A DNA stretch of 64,000 nt, from NCBI GenBank assembly GCA_027604185.1, contig JADGKB010000044.1, forward strand, positions 1 through 64,000, given 5' to 3'. This DNA is from Boothiomyces macroporosus (taxonomy: Eukaryota > Chytridiomycota > Chytridiomycetes > Rhizophydiales > Terramycetaceae). Positions 32,697 through 44,973 of the stretch are shown piece by piece. Position numbers and translations under genes: made by a program. The first letter of the stretch is position 1; the number at the start of each line of letters is the position of its first letter. The notes under the pieces are model-generated. The model was not told the DNA's origin, did no database searches, and was given only the letters and a program-made list of their open reading frames with translations.

Positions 32697-34048
32697 TTAT
32701 ACGAATAATACAACGGCAGCAAGTGTAATATATAGTATTTGTTCTAGATTAATTGACTACTTACCACTTTTCCAGGCAGCAGAACCTGTTGGAACAGTGG
32801 CAACACTATTTCCGATTACAATCTGAGGATAACCGTCTGTAGAGTAAGAGCAAGAGCAGCCTAGCGAAATAGTAGCTTGGCCAAGAGATAAATCGGCTAC
32901 TACATGGAATGCAGAAAAGAATGGCAACCCAAACGTTACAGAATTCTGGTCGCCAGCATTGTAAACCAGCAAAGAGTAGTATCCATCTGCATCAGCTTGA
33001 ATAAATTGTTGCGGCCCTAAAATCAAGTTTACCAGAGTGGGGTTCGAGCCCCCAGTAGAAAGGGTAAAGTTTAAAGTAGGAAGTAAACCCCAATTAAAAT
33101 CTGAAGATGAGGCACGAATATTGATATTACCATTTAACCAGTCGTTCAAATACTGTGAGGATTGAATAACCGAAGGAAGCCCGTTGCTATCTGCAATTGC
33201 TGTTGCCAAAGCATTAAAAGCTACAGTTGGAACTGAAATTAATGAAGTGCAAGAATCAAATATTGACCAATCTGTACCACCTAAATAGCTGCTACTTTTC
33301 CCTTGAAAAGTGCTTGGAAGTGTAACTGGCGACTTACCAATCGAAATTCCTCGAACATCTACGGTATAGTAACTATCATAGGGAAAATTGAATGTAGCAG
33401 AAATGCTTGAACATGAGCTGTAAGGTCGGGTGTTTCCAAAATCTATATATGCGCTATTTAGGTTTGAATAAGGGCAGCCATGGATTGCAATTTGGTTTTT
33501 GGAAACAGCACCTGAAGTGTAAAATGCTTCCATAACAGTCAGTGGAGCATTAGTAACTGATGCCAAACTGCCAAATCCAATACCCATAAGGCCGTTAGAG
33601 GATACCCCGTCGGAAAATATTGGATTTGTTGATTGCTGAACCATAGCAATTATAGGAGCTGTTGACTGAACGTTAGTGCCAGGTATTTGAATGGAGAGTC
33701 TAGCTTCGTATCCGATCCAATATGAACTATCCCCATAAGTAGCTTGCAAAGTTTTCGCGCCAGATGAAGGAGTGAAAGAGATAGTTGGGCCAGTGCTAAG
33801 TTACACAGCTTTTACTAATTATTTAGGTTTTGAGTAGGAAGTATAGTATCAGATGATCCTGTATCCAGTAACAGAGAAAAGTTTACATTTTGATAGGTAA
33901 GGTCAACCAGGAAGCAATTGGAAAACCCGCCAGTCAGTGCTTCATATTGGCGTGAAATCTTGTCAAGCTGGATCGAATTTCTAACAGGCAGCTTTATTCT
34001 TGTTCTTCCTGCCAAGCATTCAGCTGCTATCAAAAGCACGAACTTCAT
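32697..34048 (-). CDS. Aspartic protease A, first of the array
   Basis: Introns at 33796-33815 (20 nt) and 32744-32764 (21 nt) give 436 residues. N-terminal signal MKFVLLIAAECLAG. First active site LLLDTGSSDTILP; second IFDSCTSLISVP, with Cys after D-S. After the last intron the protein ends in hydrophobic ILYITLAAVVLFV, a GPI-type tail. The four copies share GGF/GGY.(N)CFL near the N-terminus, ADGSYSNGLLGLGFP-type motifs, CPYS before the dimer strand and QYIQAD near the C-terminus. All run in the same direction with 32 to 52 bases between genes. Confidence 0.85.
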
Positions 34049-34079
34049 TTAAAAAAATTACGTATACACAACGGAGTAT

Positions 34080-34715
34080 TTATTTAAAGGAAGTATTGGC
34101 TTTTGAGAGGGTTTCCAGCAGCTTTGGATCAAAAACTTCTTCCACTTCTATTTCAGGCACTTCTTTAACTTCTGGTATAATATCTCCCGTTGAGGACAAG
34201 CTTTGGCCGAGCTGTCTGACATTCAATGGATCTGATATTTTGCTTTTCCCTTTGGTATTCTTTGGAGACACTTTTGTGGAAAAGAACTCTGATTCATCTA
34301 TCGCAGACATTATGGCTGTATTAGGAGGCTCCTGTTTCACTGGTGAAGGAGGGATAAGTGAAATTTGAAGGGATGAGGGTGTCGGTATAGGAAATGATGT
34401 TAATTTTGAGACTTGTTCGTTGGTCAATAGTTGTGCAGTAGCTTGTGATTCCTGACCAAACAAGACATCCTCTCTGGTAGTATCAAAAGTAGGAAGCGGC
34501 TGATAAGTAGTCCTAGAGTATCCGTTAGGGCTGAATCTGAATAATGACGCTATGCTATTCCATATCGAAGGCTCTTGCTGTTGACCAAATCCGCCAGTTC
34601 CTCCTTCGTTTAAAAGATTTTCAAATTCCAAATCGTCTATTTCATCGTAATCAAAAGAAGGATATTGTCGCTGTTTGAAGCAGCAAAAAAGCGGGCAGCT
34701 ATTGCAAGATTTCAT
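34080..34715 (-). CDS. Ser/Pro-rich protein with Cys-rich N-terminus, unknown
   Basis: Intronless, 211 residues from ATG 34715 (MKSCNSCPLFCCFKQRQ). Four to five Cys in the first 15 residues could be palmitoylated to hold the protein at a membrane. The rest is acidic, Ser/Pro-rich and disordered in appearance, ending EVFDPKLLETLSKANTSFK. No family is recognised. It lies just before the protease array on the same strand, 31 bases from protease A, and divergent from the second 7TM gene, but a functional link is not shown. Confidence 0.55.
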   Translation of the reverse strand: MKSCNSCPLFCCFKQRQYPSFDYDEIDDLEFENLLNEGGTGGFGQQQEPSIWNSIASLFRFSPNGYSRTTYQPLPTFDTTREDVLFGQESQATAQLLTNEQVSKLTSFPIPTPSSLQISLIPPSPVKQEPPNTAIMSAIDESEFFSTKVSPKNTKGKSKISDPLNVRQLGQSLSSTGDIIPEVKEVPEIEVEEVFDPKLLETLSKANTSFK

Positions 34716-34943
34716 GATTTGTAATGTCAACTTTTTGACTTTGCCACAATAATGAGCTAGACCTCTGGATTATATGAGGAGGGATTAGGCTTAATAAAAG
34801 GATATCAATATTCCCTGGTGTTCCAGAAGTCTAGAGAGATGGCTGTCCAGTTAATATTTCTATACTCGACTAGGTTATAATTAGTGTAGGCACATTGTTG
34901 ATCAAATTTAAGATAGCTGCACACGTCATCAAAACTCCGTTTC

Positions 34944-36427
34944 ATGAGCGCCAATGTTGTGTTGCTGTCAGCGTGGGATTCTTCAAAACTATGCTCAGGG
35001 CCACCAGATACTATGTTTATATTTTCAGAGGACTATACGATTCCCCTATACAATTTTACACTAGTCCAAAACCCGATCCCGTACTGTAGATCCGCACCAA
35101 GCGATGTTCCTGAAGGATGCTGCATCTCATCTTTAGACCTGTCGCAAACTTTTGGTATTCCTTCTTATACGAACAGTTATATTGACGCGCAGTCCAATGT
35201 AGCCCACTCAATGCCGCTTTCGGCTTCTGGTTACAATTACTGCAGCTTAAAACTGTATCAAAACTCTTCATTAGGATACTGGGATATGTTCTATCTGGGA
35301 AATGCAAAGTGCAACAACGGAATTATTTGCAATCTCGATGTCAATCAAATATCCATATTTGAGGATATAAGTTGCAAGGGTATATCGGAAAACATCTCCA
35401 TTAATTATGACAGCGCAAGTTACAATTCAACTTTTATGGGGACCATTGATATATCACGCTATGATGTTGTGCAGTCAATGGTAAAGATTTCTTGGATAAC
35501 TTCCGAGCCACAAAACTCGCTAATTCCTCGTTATAATACGGCAATGGATTTCGTGGCTCTGTTTGATTTCATTGGCACGATGATAATTTGTGTATGTTCA
35601 ATGTGGTACTATTCTAGGGTATACGTTCAAAAGAAAAAGAAGCAGGACCTGCTATTCGCTCTCAACCAGTTCTTTATTGCCATACGGTCGATATTTTCAT
35701 TCACATACCTGAGTATGATTTTCCAAGATGATAATACAATTAATTATTTCACCATCACTAGAGAGTTGACGAATATTCAAACTTTATTCTCTAGTAAATT
35801 TGTACTAATGTAGCCTACACCAGTTTGTTGCTACTTTCTAGTTTCTGGAAAGAGTATCAGGAGTCCTACCAGCTCAAAATTGTTTATGTTTTGTTAACAT
35901 TACTTCATTTTGGCCTTTCATACTGGCTAATACCAGGGCTTGTAGTCAATATTATCACCGGAGGATTCGCTGTATTCTATTTCTATTATAATCTCAACCA
36001 CTCGCTAAGTCAAGTTTGGAACTTTATTTATCTATTGATTGAAGCGCTTCCTTCTATGGTAATCCTTTTTAAAGTGGTAAACGTAGCGCTTCAAAAGAAT
36101 TTGCACAATGCAAATGGAAAGCTAAAGAAAATGATTGTGTTGTCCGTTGCCCAACTGGTTGTTATAGTGCTGTATTTGATTCTTAGTTCTCTCACAGAAA
36201 ACACGAATATCACTGGATCAGATGAGACATTCCTAACAGTTCAGTTTTCTTACACCATCCTATTCCCGCTAAATAGCATATTCAATATTCTACTGTTTGA
36301 GTACCTCAAAGAAACGACTTCGCTGTTGGTCAAGAAAAAGGCAACCCCCAACAAGGCAGGCAAGACCGTTCAAATTCAGAGTACTTTGCCCTGTCCAGAC
36401 TCGCAAACAGCGAAAGCTTCTCAATAA
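34944..36427 (+). CDS. Seven-transmembrane receptor-like protein, second copy
   Basis: One 20-nt intron near 35793-35812 gives 487 residues. The ectodomain (about residues 1-205) is Cys- and N-glycosylation-rich with CSGPPDTM and GCCISSLDLS as in the copy at 11300. Seven hydrophobic segments follow, from FDFIGTMIICVCSMWYYS to the last near LFPLNSIFNILLFEYL, with the LFEYLK motif also in the paralogue. The cytoplasmic tail is short and Lys/Thr-rich. The paralogue has no intron. Receptor function is inferred only from topology. Confidence 0.7.
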
Positions 36428-36496
36428 AATATTTTCAAATCTGATTTTTCGGTGATGAAGATCATCGCCCGCATTTTTCACTTTCCAAAATAACTA

Positions 36497-38521
36497 ATGC
36501 TAAAGTCAAGGATTTTTGCAAGATTCAAGCACTCTCAAACTCTAGTGGAAAAGATTGCCCAAAAGTATGCGATGGGCGCTACAGTCAAACAAGGTGAATT
36601 CATTGCGATTAAACCCCATCATTGCATGACTCACGATAATACTGCAGCAGTAATGTCCAAATACAAGAGCATTGGCCCAAAATCCTTCTATAATAACAGA
36701 CAGCCGGTATTTACGTTAGATCACGATGTTCAAAACAAAACAGAAAAGAATTTGCAGAAATACAGGAATATTGAGGAGTTTGCAAAGTCGAATGGGGTTG
36801 ATTTCTATCCTGCTGGTAGAGGAATTGGTCACCAAATTATGATTGAAGAAGGATATGCGTTTCCACAAACTATGGTTGTAGCATCTGACTCTCATTCCAA
36901 TATGTACGGAGGAATAGGCTGTTTAGGAACCCCGATTGTTCGTACAGACGCAGCGGCTATATGGGCAACTGGCCAAACCTGGTGGCAAGTACCAAGTGTA
37001 GTCAAAGTAGAATTGTTGAACAAATTACCTCCTGGAGTAACTGGCAAGGACGTAATTGTCACCTTGTGTGGAATGTTTAACAAGGATGAGGTATTGAACG
37101 CGGCTGTAGAGTTTACTGGTCCAGGTAGATTTATTCTCATAAATAGGTGTCGAAAGTTTATCAATTGATAGTCGTCTTACCATTGCAAATATGGTATTCT
37201 TCAAAATTAATCTAGACTACCGAATGGGGAGCTTTGGCTGGTGTGTTCCCAGTAGATACTGCTGCACTTGACTGGTTGAAAAGTCGTAACGAGAGATTCA
37301 AGAAGCTATATCCAGTCAAGCATCCAAGGATTAACGATGACAGCGTGCAAGAATTGGAAAAAAATATCCTCAAAGCTGATAAAGATGCTTACTATGCAAA
37401 AGAGCTCGTATTGGATTTAGCAACAGTTTCACCATATGTCTCTGGACCTAACTCTGTGAAGATTGCAAATCCTCTCTACGAATTGGAACAGCAAAAAATC
37501 AAGATCCACAAAGCATATTTGTTGTCTTGTACCAATTCCAGGGCAAGCGATATTATTGAAGCTGCAAATATTGTTGGAGACAAAAAGATTGCTGATGGAG
37601 TTGAATTCTATATAGCAGCGGCTTCTTCAGAAGTCCAAAAAGACGTTGAATTATCTGGCCACTGGGAAAAGTTATTGAAAGCAGGCGCTAAACCTCTCCC
37701 AGCAGGTTGCGGGCCGTGTATTGGGCTAGGAACTGGCTTACTAAAGGAAGGAGAAGTTGGTATTTCTGCCACAAATAGAAATTATAAGGGTAGAATGGGA
37801 TCTCCAAAAGCTTTGGCCTATTTAGCGTCTCCAGCCGTAGTCGCTTCATCTGCAATTTCAGGTTATATCACTGGAGCTGCTTCAAAATCTCCAAAGCCAA
37901 CAACCTCCATTAAAGTAAATCCAAAGCCAGTCAAGAAAGAAGAGGGTGAGGCGAAACTCGTCGAAGGGTTTCCATCGACTTTAGTAGGAGAGCTTCTATT
38001 CTGCGATGCTGATAATTTGAATACAGATGGAATTTACCCTGGAAAGTACACATATCAGGACGATATGACACCAGAAATGATGGCAAAGGTTGCAATGGAA
38101 AATTATGATACTGACTTTGTCAACGTCCGAAAGAAGGTATTTCAAACTAATGTAGAATGATATTTTGGTAGCTGGTTACAGCTTTGGAAGTGGATCATCC
38201 CGCGAACAAGCTGCCACTGCCCTATTATATGCAGGAATTAAACTGGTCTTGGCTGGATCTTTCTCTGAAACGTTCAAACGTAATGCCATAAACAATGGGC
38301 TGATGGTTTTGGAAGCCCCAGAGCTTGTTAAGCATCTACGTGATAAATTTAAATCTGATGAAAAAAAGTTGACTCGAAGAACTGGGTCCAATGTTTCGAT
38401 TGATTTAATCAATGGGATAATTAAAGGAGAACAAGAATTCCAAATCCCAAAAGTAGGGTTTGCTGCACAAGAACTTATTGTTGAAGGAGGGTTGGAAAAC
38501 TGGGTAAAGAACCGTATTTAA
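36497..38521 (+). CDS. LYS4: Homoaconitase (lysine biosynthesis)
   Basis: Introns of 22, 22 and 19 nt removed give 653 residues. Aconitase-family features: [48 protein letters not shown] and GCGPCIG, with the three iron-sulfur cysteines. [32 protein letters not shown] and [13 protein letters not shown] are typical of fungal homoaconitase rather than TCA-cycle aconitase. It acts in the mitochondrial alpha-aminoadipate pathway, converting homocitrate towards homoisocitrate. The basic N-terminus [14 protein letters not shown] fits mitochondrial import. This gene is the best single fungal marker in the window. Confidence 0.93.
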
Positions 38522-38612
38522 ATAAAAGCTGCTCGTTTGCAATCAATAGAAAGAAATTCAGATGCAAATGCCACCTTTTATTCATGTTTGATTTATTTCT
38601 TTATTGATTGGC

Positions 38613-38954
38613 TCAGTAGCCAACACTATTAAAGTAATCAGCAAGATCTTTCATAAACCTGGTAGCATCAGATTCTGAAATCTTGTCATAGACCCCAATT
38701 GCAAAGTACCTCTTTGTTTTGTGAATAATCAAATTTGGAGCGTACAATACATCCAAGGATTTGGTAACGCTGTAATTCTTTCCAGATACAGTAATATTTC
38801 CGCCCTTAGAGAAAGCTGCTTGGATACCAAATACCTCATCTCTGGTGATATTGAAAGAAGGAGAGTAAGCAACCGAGTAGTTCTCTTGGTCATGAATGGC
38901 GGCATGAGTGAATCCCTTTTTAATCAAATCATCAATATAGTTTTGCCAGGACAT
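38613..38954 (-). CDS. PFY1: Profilin, actin-monomer binding protein
   Basis: Intronless, 113 residues, slightly shorter than usual. MSWQNYIDDLIKKGFTHAAI is the canonical profilin N-terminus with the Trp/Tyr of the poly-proline-binding surface. The centre, YSVTKSLDVLYAPNLIIHKTK, and the end, DLADYFNSVGY, match the profilin C-terminal helix. Profilin binds G-actin, poly-Pro ligands such as formins, and phosphoinositides. No splice sites are needed. Confidence 0.9.
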   Translation of the reverse strand: MSWQNYIDDLIKKGFTHAAIHDQENYSVAYSPSFNITRDEVFGIQAAFSKGGNITVSGKNYSVTKSLDVLYAPNLIIHKTKRYFAIGVYDKISESDATRFMKDLADYFNSVGY

Positions 38955-39076
38955 TACGCGAAAATAGAAAAATAGATTTCATTGGGTTCTTTATGAAAAC
39001 AGTTTATCGAAATTAAGGTTTGCAAAGAGTTTAACCTTATTAATGTATATAAGCTTTTGGAAATATTGTCAATTGC

Positions 39077-40238
39077 ATGAAAATCGCTGGTTTAATTGGC
39101 TCATATCTCAATATAATACAGTACCATCACTACAGATTAAGCTCGGTTAACAGCTTGGGCGAAATACCAAAGTTGACGTTTTCTGCATATAAAGAATCTT
39201 GTGATTTACTTTGTACAAGAGACCCTTCGGTGTACATGATGCTGCTGTACACAACTCCAGAAGCATTCATTTACATTGTGATGAATCAGCATACCAGGCA
39301 GATTATACGCTCCAAATCAAAAATTCCATTATCGCTCAAATTAAGCATTTTCAACTACTTTGTAGAGCCAGTGGCATTGTACTCTATATTGATTGACATA
39401 TTGAAAGAATCAAGAACGCAAAATGTGTACATCAACTGCAAAATTTTGTTTGATAAAATGATTGACTTTGGAGATGTTTTAATCATCAATTTGTTATTGC
39501 GCGATGATAGATTTGAACCATCTTTTGAACACATGAAACGCGCATTGCATCAACTAAACACAAGTGTCGTCCATTTACTAATTAATGATGGAAGAATAGA
39601 TGTTACTCTTGAAAATGATTACTTGTTTCGTACTTGCTGTTGTATCGGAATGGCAACTGTAGTCGATGGCTTACTTAAATACACTTTAGTTGACGCTTGT
39701 GCTGTCAAGAATGAAGGGCTGAGGTGAGCCAAGTTAACCTAGGTACGCATGTCTGAACGGTCATGTTGAAGTCGTAGAGTTATTGCTCAAAGAAGATCGC
39801 ATAGATCCTTCCTATGGGATATGTCCCAATGATTCGTTAGTTTATGGTAATCCAAAGTAAAATTAGCATGCACAAGCGGGAATCATGATATAGTGAAGTT
39901 ATTGTTGAAAAAAGTAGATCCAGCCATTAATGGACATCATGCGCTATTCAACTCTTGCTATTGGGGCCACTATGGTAGTTTTCACTAATATTGCCGTTGT
40001 AGAACTATTACTAGAAGATGGAAGGATTGACCCAACTACCGCTGATCATCTTGCTGTATTTCTAGCTTATTCCAATCAAAAATATTCAATCGTTGAGCTT
40101 TTGCTGAATGATAGCCGAATTGATCCAGCAAAAGTTTTTGAAATGGCAATGATCAACAATCAAATGGGTATCGCTGACTATCTGGTGAGGGAAGAGTACA
40201 TGGTGAAAAAGTCGACTAGAAAATGGTTTTGCTTCTGA
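39077..40238 (+). CDS. Ankyrin-repeat protein
   Basis: Three introns (about 39724-39742, 19 nt; 39851-39870, 20 nt; and one near 39971-39998, 28 nt) leave 364 residues. Repeat units with the consensus VVELLLxDxRIDP recur: INLLLRDDRFEPS, VHLLINDGRIDVT, VVELLLKEDRIDPS, IVKLLLKKVDPAI, ELLLEDGRIDPTT, IVELLLNDSRIDPA. The short divergent repeats resemble those expanded in many protist and fungal genomes. Partners are unknown. The 28-nt intron is the least certain: it is forced by the reading frame and removes part of a repeat helix. Confidence 0.65.
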
Positions 40239-40430
40239 TCAATAAATCAACTCGAGCTGCAAATAGATTAGTAGTATACACTGCTTTTGGAGAGGAAAAG
40301 TTTATAATGCGAATCAAGAGCGAATATTTGCTGTCATCAAAAGCCCTTCCGCAATACCAACAGTATGATCGCGAATTTAAACCAACCCGTAATTATTATG
40401 TTTCAAAATTATTTCCGGTTGTTATTGCAC

Positions 40431-42442
40431 ATGGAAGGCTGTAGAACTCGATTTCCAGATTCACATTTTTTTCTTGCCATGCTGTTGGAAACAAATTCAA
40501 TGGAAAACACTGTTCCACATGAGGATAAAACATACCGTGACTTTTATCCAGATTTGAACCCGCTGATTACACTGGAATTACACAAAGTGGATGATTCAGA
40601 GGATCCTGCTCACGCGAACTATAACGCTGGTAAACCAAATTAATACAGACCCGCTACCAAAGGTGCATGTAAATTTCTCCAAACCAGTACCAAAACCATC
40701 GTTCAAAATCATTGAAAAATCATATTCCAAAAAAGTTGCTGATATTCCTTCGTTTGCCAGATATGTTGAAGCAACTGAGGATGAACTGGCGGATAGAATA
40801 GAGTACGATTTAGATGAACAGGATAAAATATGGCTGGAAGAAAAGAAAAAGAAAGGACTAGACATTGACTGGGATTATTTCGAGTTTGTAATGGATCACT
40901 TGGAAAAGGACTGGTTTGATTTGGTTAAAGATATCCCAAAGACGCTAAAAGAAGATATACAGTACCCTGAAGATATCGCTTGTGCTATATGTGACGATAA
41001 CGAAGCTGAAAACAGCAACGCAATCGTGTTCTGTGATGGGTGCAATTTAGCTGTTCATCAGGATTGCTATGGGGTTCCATTTATACCTGAAGGACAATGG
41101 CTATGCAGAAAGTGCATGCTGAGTCCTGAACATCCGGTAAAATGTGTACTTTGTCCAACTCCTGGTGGTGCGTTTAAACAAACTACTTCAAGCAAATGGG
41201 TACATTTGCATTGTGCCATGTGGATACCCGAATGTGGAATTCAAAACTTGGTGTATATGGAACCGATCGAAGGAGTGGAGAATATACCAAAAAATAGATG
41301 GAAGTTGGTAAGACTTGGTTAATGTAGTTGTGTTATATTTGCCACAAAAGATATGGCGCACCCATACAGTGTAGTAGCAAACACTGCTTTGTACCATTTC
41401 ATCCTTCCTGCGCTCGAAAAGCGAAATTGTACATGAAAATGCGTGGGATCAGTGATAGTGCTCAATTCAAGGCTTATTGTGATAGACACACTCCAAAAGA
41501 ATACAGAGATAAAGTGGATGTGGATTATCATTTACAAGTGGCAGTCGATGAATTATCTCGAACAGTTTTTGAACTAGACTTTGATATTGATGCTCTTCAA
41601 TCAGAAAAGAAACAGGCCAGAGAACCTGTAAAACGACTTTCATTATCAGCACCAATTATACCAGCAAAGATACTGAAAGATGTTATTGACTATCCGTGTG
41701 ACTATGCACCAAAGAAACGATCGGAAATCACAATTGCAATCGCTAAATATTGGTCTTTAAAGAAAGAGTCTCGAAGAGGTGCGGCACTACTTAAACGATT
41801 GCACTTGGAGGTACACTATATCTAACTTAGCCGTGGACTGCAACCGCCTCAGCAAACAAGGAAGAAGAAGAGCAAAAGGCTCACAAATACGAATTGTTGT
41901 CTCAAATCAGGAAAGATCTGGAAAAGGCGCGATTGTTGCTCGACATTGTCCGTAAACGAGAACGCCAAAAACTTCGAATATACAAGCAGCAATTGGAACT
42001 TTTCGAGTATTGCAGCTTTCCGCTAAACAAGATTCTTGCGCCTATCTTGGAAAAATGCAAAGCGTAATATTTCTTTTAATCTAGTTATGACAAGTTTAAT
42101 ATTTTTGCAGAACCGGTGGACACTGAAGCTGTAAAGGATTATCTGAATTACATCAAATCACCTATGGATTTCCAGACAATGACAGAGAAATTAGAGTCGC
42201 ATCAGTACAAAAACTTGGCCGACTTTCAACAAGATATTTCTTTGATTTGCGAAAACTGTAAACTTTACAATCGACCGGAAACCATCTTTTTCAAACAGGC
42301 GGCTAAATTAGAAAACTACTATGCAAGTTTGATTCCCGAGATTTATCACCAAGCCAAATTGTATGGAGTCGACCTCGAGAGCGGATGGTGGTCCACGTCT
42401 CCTATCGGCAAGCAGGTGTTAGAAGGATTTTCTTACAAATAA
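40431..42442 (+). CDS. NTO1: BRPF/Nto1-type chromatin reader, MYST HAT scaffold
   Basis: Introns of 19, 20, 20 and 21 nt give 643 residues. Order: an EPL1-like segment (FARYVEATEDELADRIEYDL); a PHD finger (CAICDDNEAENSNAIVFCDG, CNLAVHQDCYGVPFIPEGQW); a zinc knuckle and extended PHD (CVLCPTPGGAFKQTTSSKWV, HLHCAMWIPE, CYICHKRYGAPIQC); then a C-terminal bromodomain (VKDYLNYIKSPMDFQTMTEK, ICENCKLYNRPET). This PZP-plus-bromodomain layout is BRPF1 in animals; yeast Nto1 in NuA3 lacks the bromodomain. The start is tentative; an ATG 66 bases upstream is also open. Confidence 0.9.
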
Positions 42443-42472
42443 AAATCTCTTGCTTCATTAATTTCGTTTTAA

Positions 42473-43513
42473 ATGACCCGATTCTTTAGCAATCTACGAA
42501 AAATGGCCAAAGCAATTCAAGTGTCAGAAACAGGCGACATCTCTGTTCTCAAATACACCACAGTACCAATGCCAACAATCAAGCCTACCCAATTACTGGT
42601 AAAGAACCACTATGCAGGAATCAATTTCATTGATACGTACCACAGAACCGGACTGTACAAGCTTCCATTGCCTTTCATTCCAGGACGGTATGTCATTGAT
42701 AACATAGCGAAGCTTCCGGAGTAGTAGAGCAAGTCGGGGAACAAGTAACAGGATTCAAAGTTGGCGATCGAGTAGCTTATACTGGTTCTGGAACCTATGC
42801 AGAATACACTGCTGCAGAAAGAAGCAATATTATCAAAATCCCGGATAATGTTTCGTTTGAATTAGGTGCGGCCGTCTTGTTGCAAGGATTAACAGCTGTA
42901 GCATTGACTAGAATGATGCACCCGGTTCAACCTGGTCAAACTGTGCTGATCCATGCTGCTGCTGGTGGTACAGGCCAAGTTCTGGTACAGCTATGCAGGC
43001 TATACGGTGCAACTGTTATTGGGACTGTGTCCACTAAAGCAAAGAAAGAGCTGGCACTAAAGGCTGGTGCTCACCATGTCATAATCTACAAGGAAACAGA
43101 AATTGCGCCAAAAGTATTAGAGCTTACAAATGGGCAAGGTGTGGATGCAGTCTTTGATGGTGTTGGCAAAACCACGTTTGACACTTCTTTGGCATGCTTG
43201 AAAACTCTGGGATCATTGGTGTCTTTTGGAAATGCTTCAGGAAAAGTAGATCCAATTGATATAATGAAACTAGTACCAAAATGTGTACGTTTATCCAGAC
43301 CTTCCTTATTCAACTTGATTAAAACCCAGGAAGACTTTACGAAATGTAAGATTTACTAATGTAGACGCTGCTGAATTGTTTGACTTGATCTCTAAAGGCA
43401 AGCTGGATATTTCCGTTTCTAAAGTGTATGACATTGAAGAGATTGGGCAAGCTCATACCGACTTGGAAACCCAAAAAACCACTGGCAAGATCGTCATTAA
43501 ATGTTTCAAATAA
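42473..43513 (+). CDS. ZTA1: NADPH:quinone oxidoreductase, Zta1/CRYZ family
   Basis: Introns of 20 and 19 nt give 333 residues. The MDR fold is clear: HYAGINFIDTYHRTGLYKLP, FIPGREASGVVEQVGE across the first intron, DRVAYTGSGTYAEYTAAE, VLLQGLTAVAL and the nucleotide-binding AAAGGTGQVLVQLCR. No catalytic zinc ligands are present, as in the quinone reductase branch. The first ten residues (MTRFFSNLRK) before MAKAIQVSE could be a mitochondrial presequence. Confidence 0.92.
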
Positions 43514-43537
43514 ACTGAAAATACAAATTAAAGTATA

Positions 43538-44702
43538 TTAATGAAGATTTTTTTCTCTTAGAAAAGTCATTGACAAGCTAGTCTTGAGTACTGCCGATGA
43601 TAGTCGTTTGATAAGCTTTGGTTTCTTTTCTTTGCGGGGTAAATTAGGCAAACTTGGGCTGCTATGCAACGTTTTTTCTTTGACTGACGCATTGGAAGAA
43701 GCCCTGCTTCTGTTTGGAGTACTTGGAGCTGAACTTCTTGTTGGAGCAGTGGCTGGTACAGTGCTAAACAATTTTTCAATCCTTTTCAATTCATTATCGT
43801 AATGATCTATACATAGTCTGGATTCTATCGGAATTGGTTTGTTGTTTCTTGTGATAATCCTGATGCGACTTTCATACTGTTCAAAATAGGGTCCTTTGCA
43901 AAAAGTACATTCGTGACTTGAAGTCAAGTACTTTTGTAATTGATCATGAACCAAATAGTTCACTGGGATTTGGTTTCTCACTATATACCTCGCAGTAATT
44001 TCTTTCAGTGATAATACTTTTGGAGGCTGTGGAAGTGGAACAGTATCCAATAAAGGGCATTCATTCGTTCGCACAAGCTTCAAACTAAAAATCCTCGATG
44101 TTTCCGCAGGAAGCACTTCAAGTGGGTTGTTTGAAACGTCAATCATTTCCAGTTTCTTCAACTTTCCAATTTCGGCTGGTAATTCTTTCAGGCGATTTCT
44201 TTGAAGTGACAGCGTTGTCAGGTTTTTCAACAATCCAATCGAGCATGGAATGTAAACCAATTCGTTGTTGCTCACAGTCAATTCAGTCAGCTTTTCCAAA
44301 TACCCGAGGGTGTCTGGAAGCGCAACAATCTTGTTGTTTGCCAATGACAGGTTTGTTAAATTTCGCATATATCCGATTGAATCCGGAATTTCCGTCAATG
44401 AATTACAGCAACTATGTTAATAAAAATTACAGCATGAGTCGAGTGGTGTTTTTTAAAAACTGAATATTGTCAGAAATAATCGATAAATTAGAGTTACAAG
44501 CATTGAGAGTGATCAAGGATTTCAGTTCACAAAATTTAAATTCCTGCAGTTGTGGTAGAGGCGACACCTTGTTGATTGTATGGTAAGAGTGCACCAGCAA
44601 GTTTGATTTTTCTAATTCTGTCTGATGAAATTCCGCATCCGATTCCTTCTTTAGGTATCCGAATGGTTGCTGAGCTTGCTCTTTGCTAATCGTTGCTCCC
44701 AT
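43538..44702 (-). CDS. Leucine-rich repeat protein, probably N-myristoylated
   Basis: One 19-nt intron gives 381 residues. The N-terminus MGATISKEQ fits N-myristoylation (Gly2, Ser6). Five or six 23-residue LRRs follow (LTEIPDSIGYMRNLTNLSLA and similar), of the Ras-suppressor/SHOC2 type. After the repeats comes a Cys-containing segment (HECTFCKGPYFEQYESRIRI) found in relatives of fungal LRR proteins, then a Ser/Pro/Lys-rich tail. Likely a signalling scaffold at a membrane; this is inference. Confidence 0.75.
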
Positions 44703-44973
44703 TATTGACGCCTCTTGAAAGTTGAAAAAGAGTGGAGACCAAAATTGTGGCATTTCAGTCACATGATTTGACACGATCAAAGTGGAATCACAGATTCTTT
44801 GAAATAATCCTTGGTCTAAATTAAAATGTGAAAAGACAGGCTATTTAAGGGACCTAAATAAAGTACATCAAAGAAAAAAAATTGAAATTATTCGGCATTA
44901 TCCATCAGCGTTATCGCAATACATCTTTATTCCTCACCGTAATGAGAGAAATCATACACATTAATTTGCTAAG

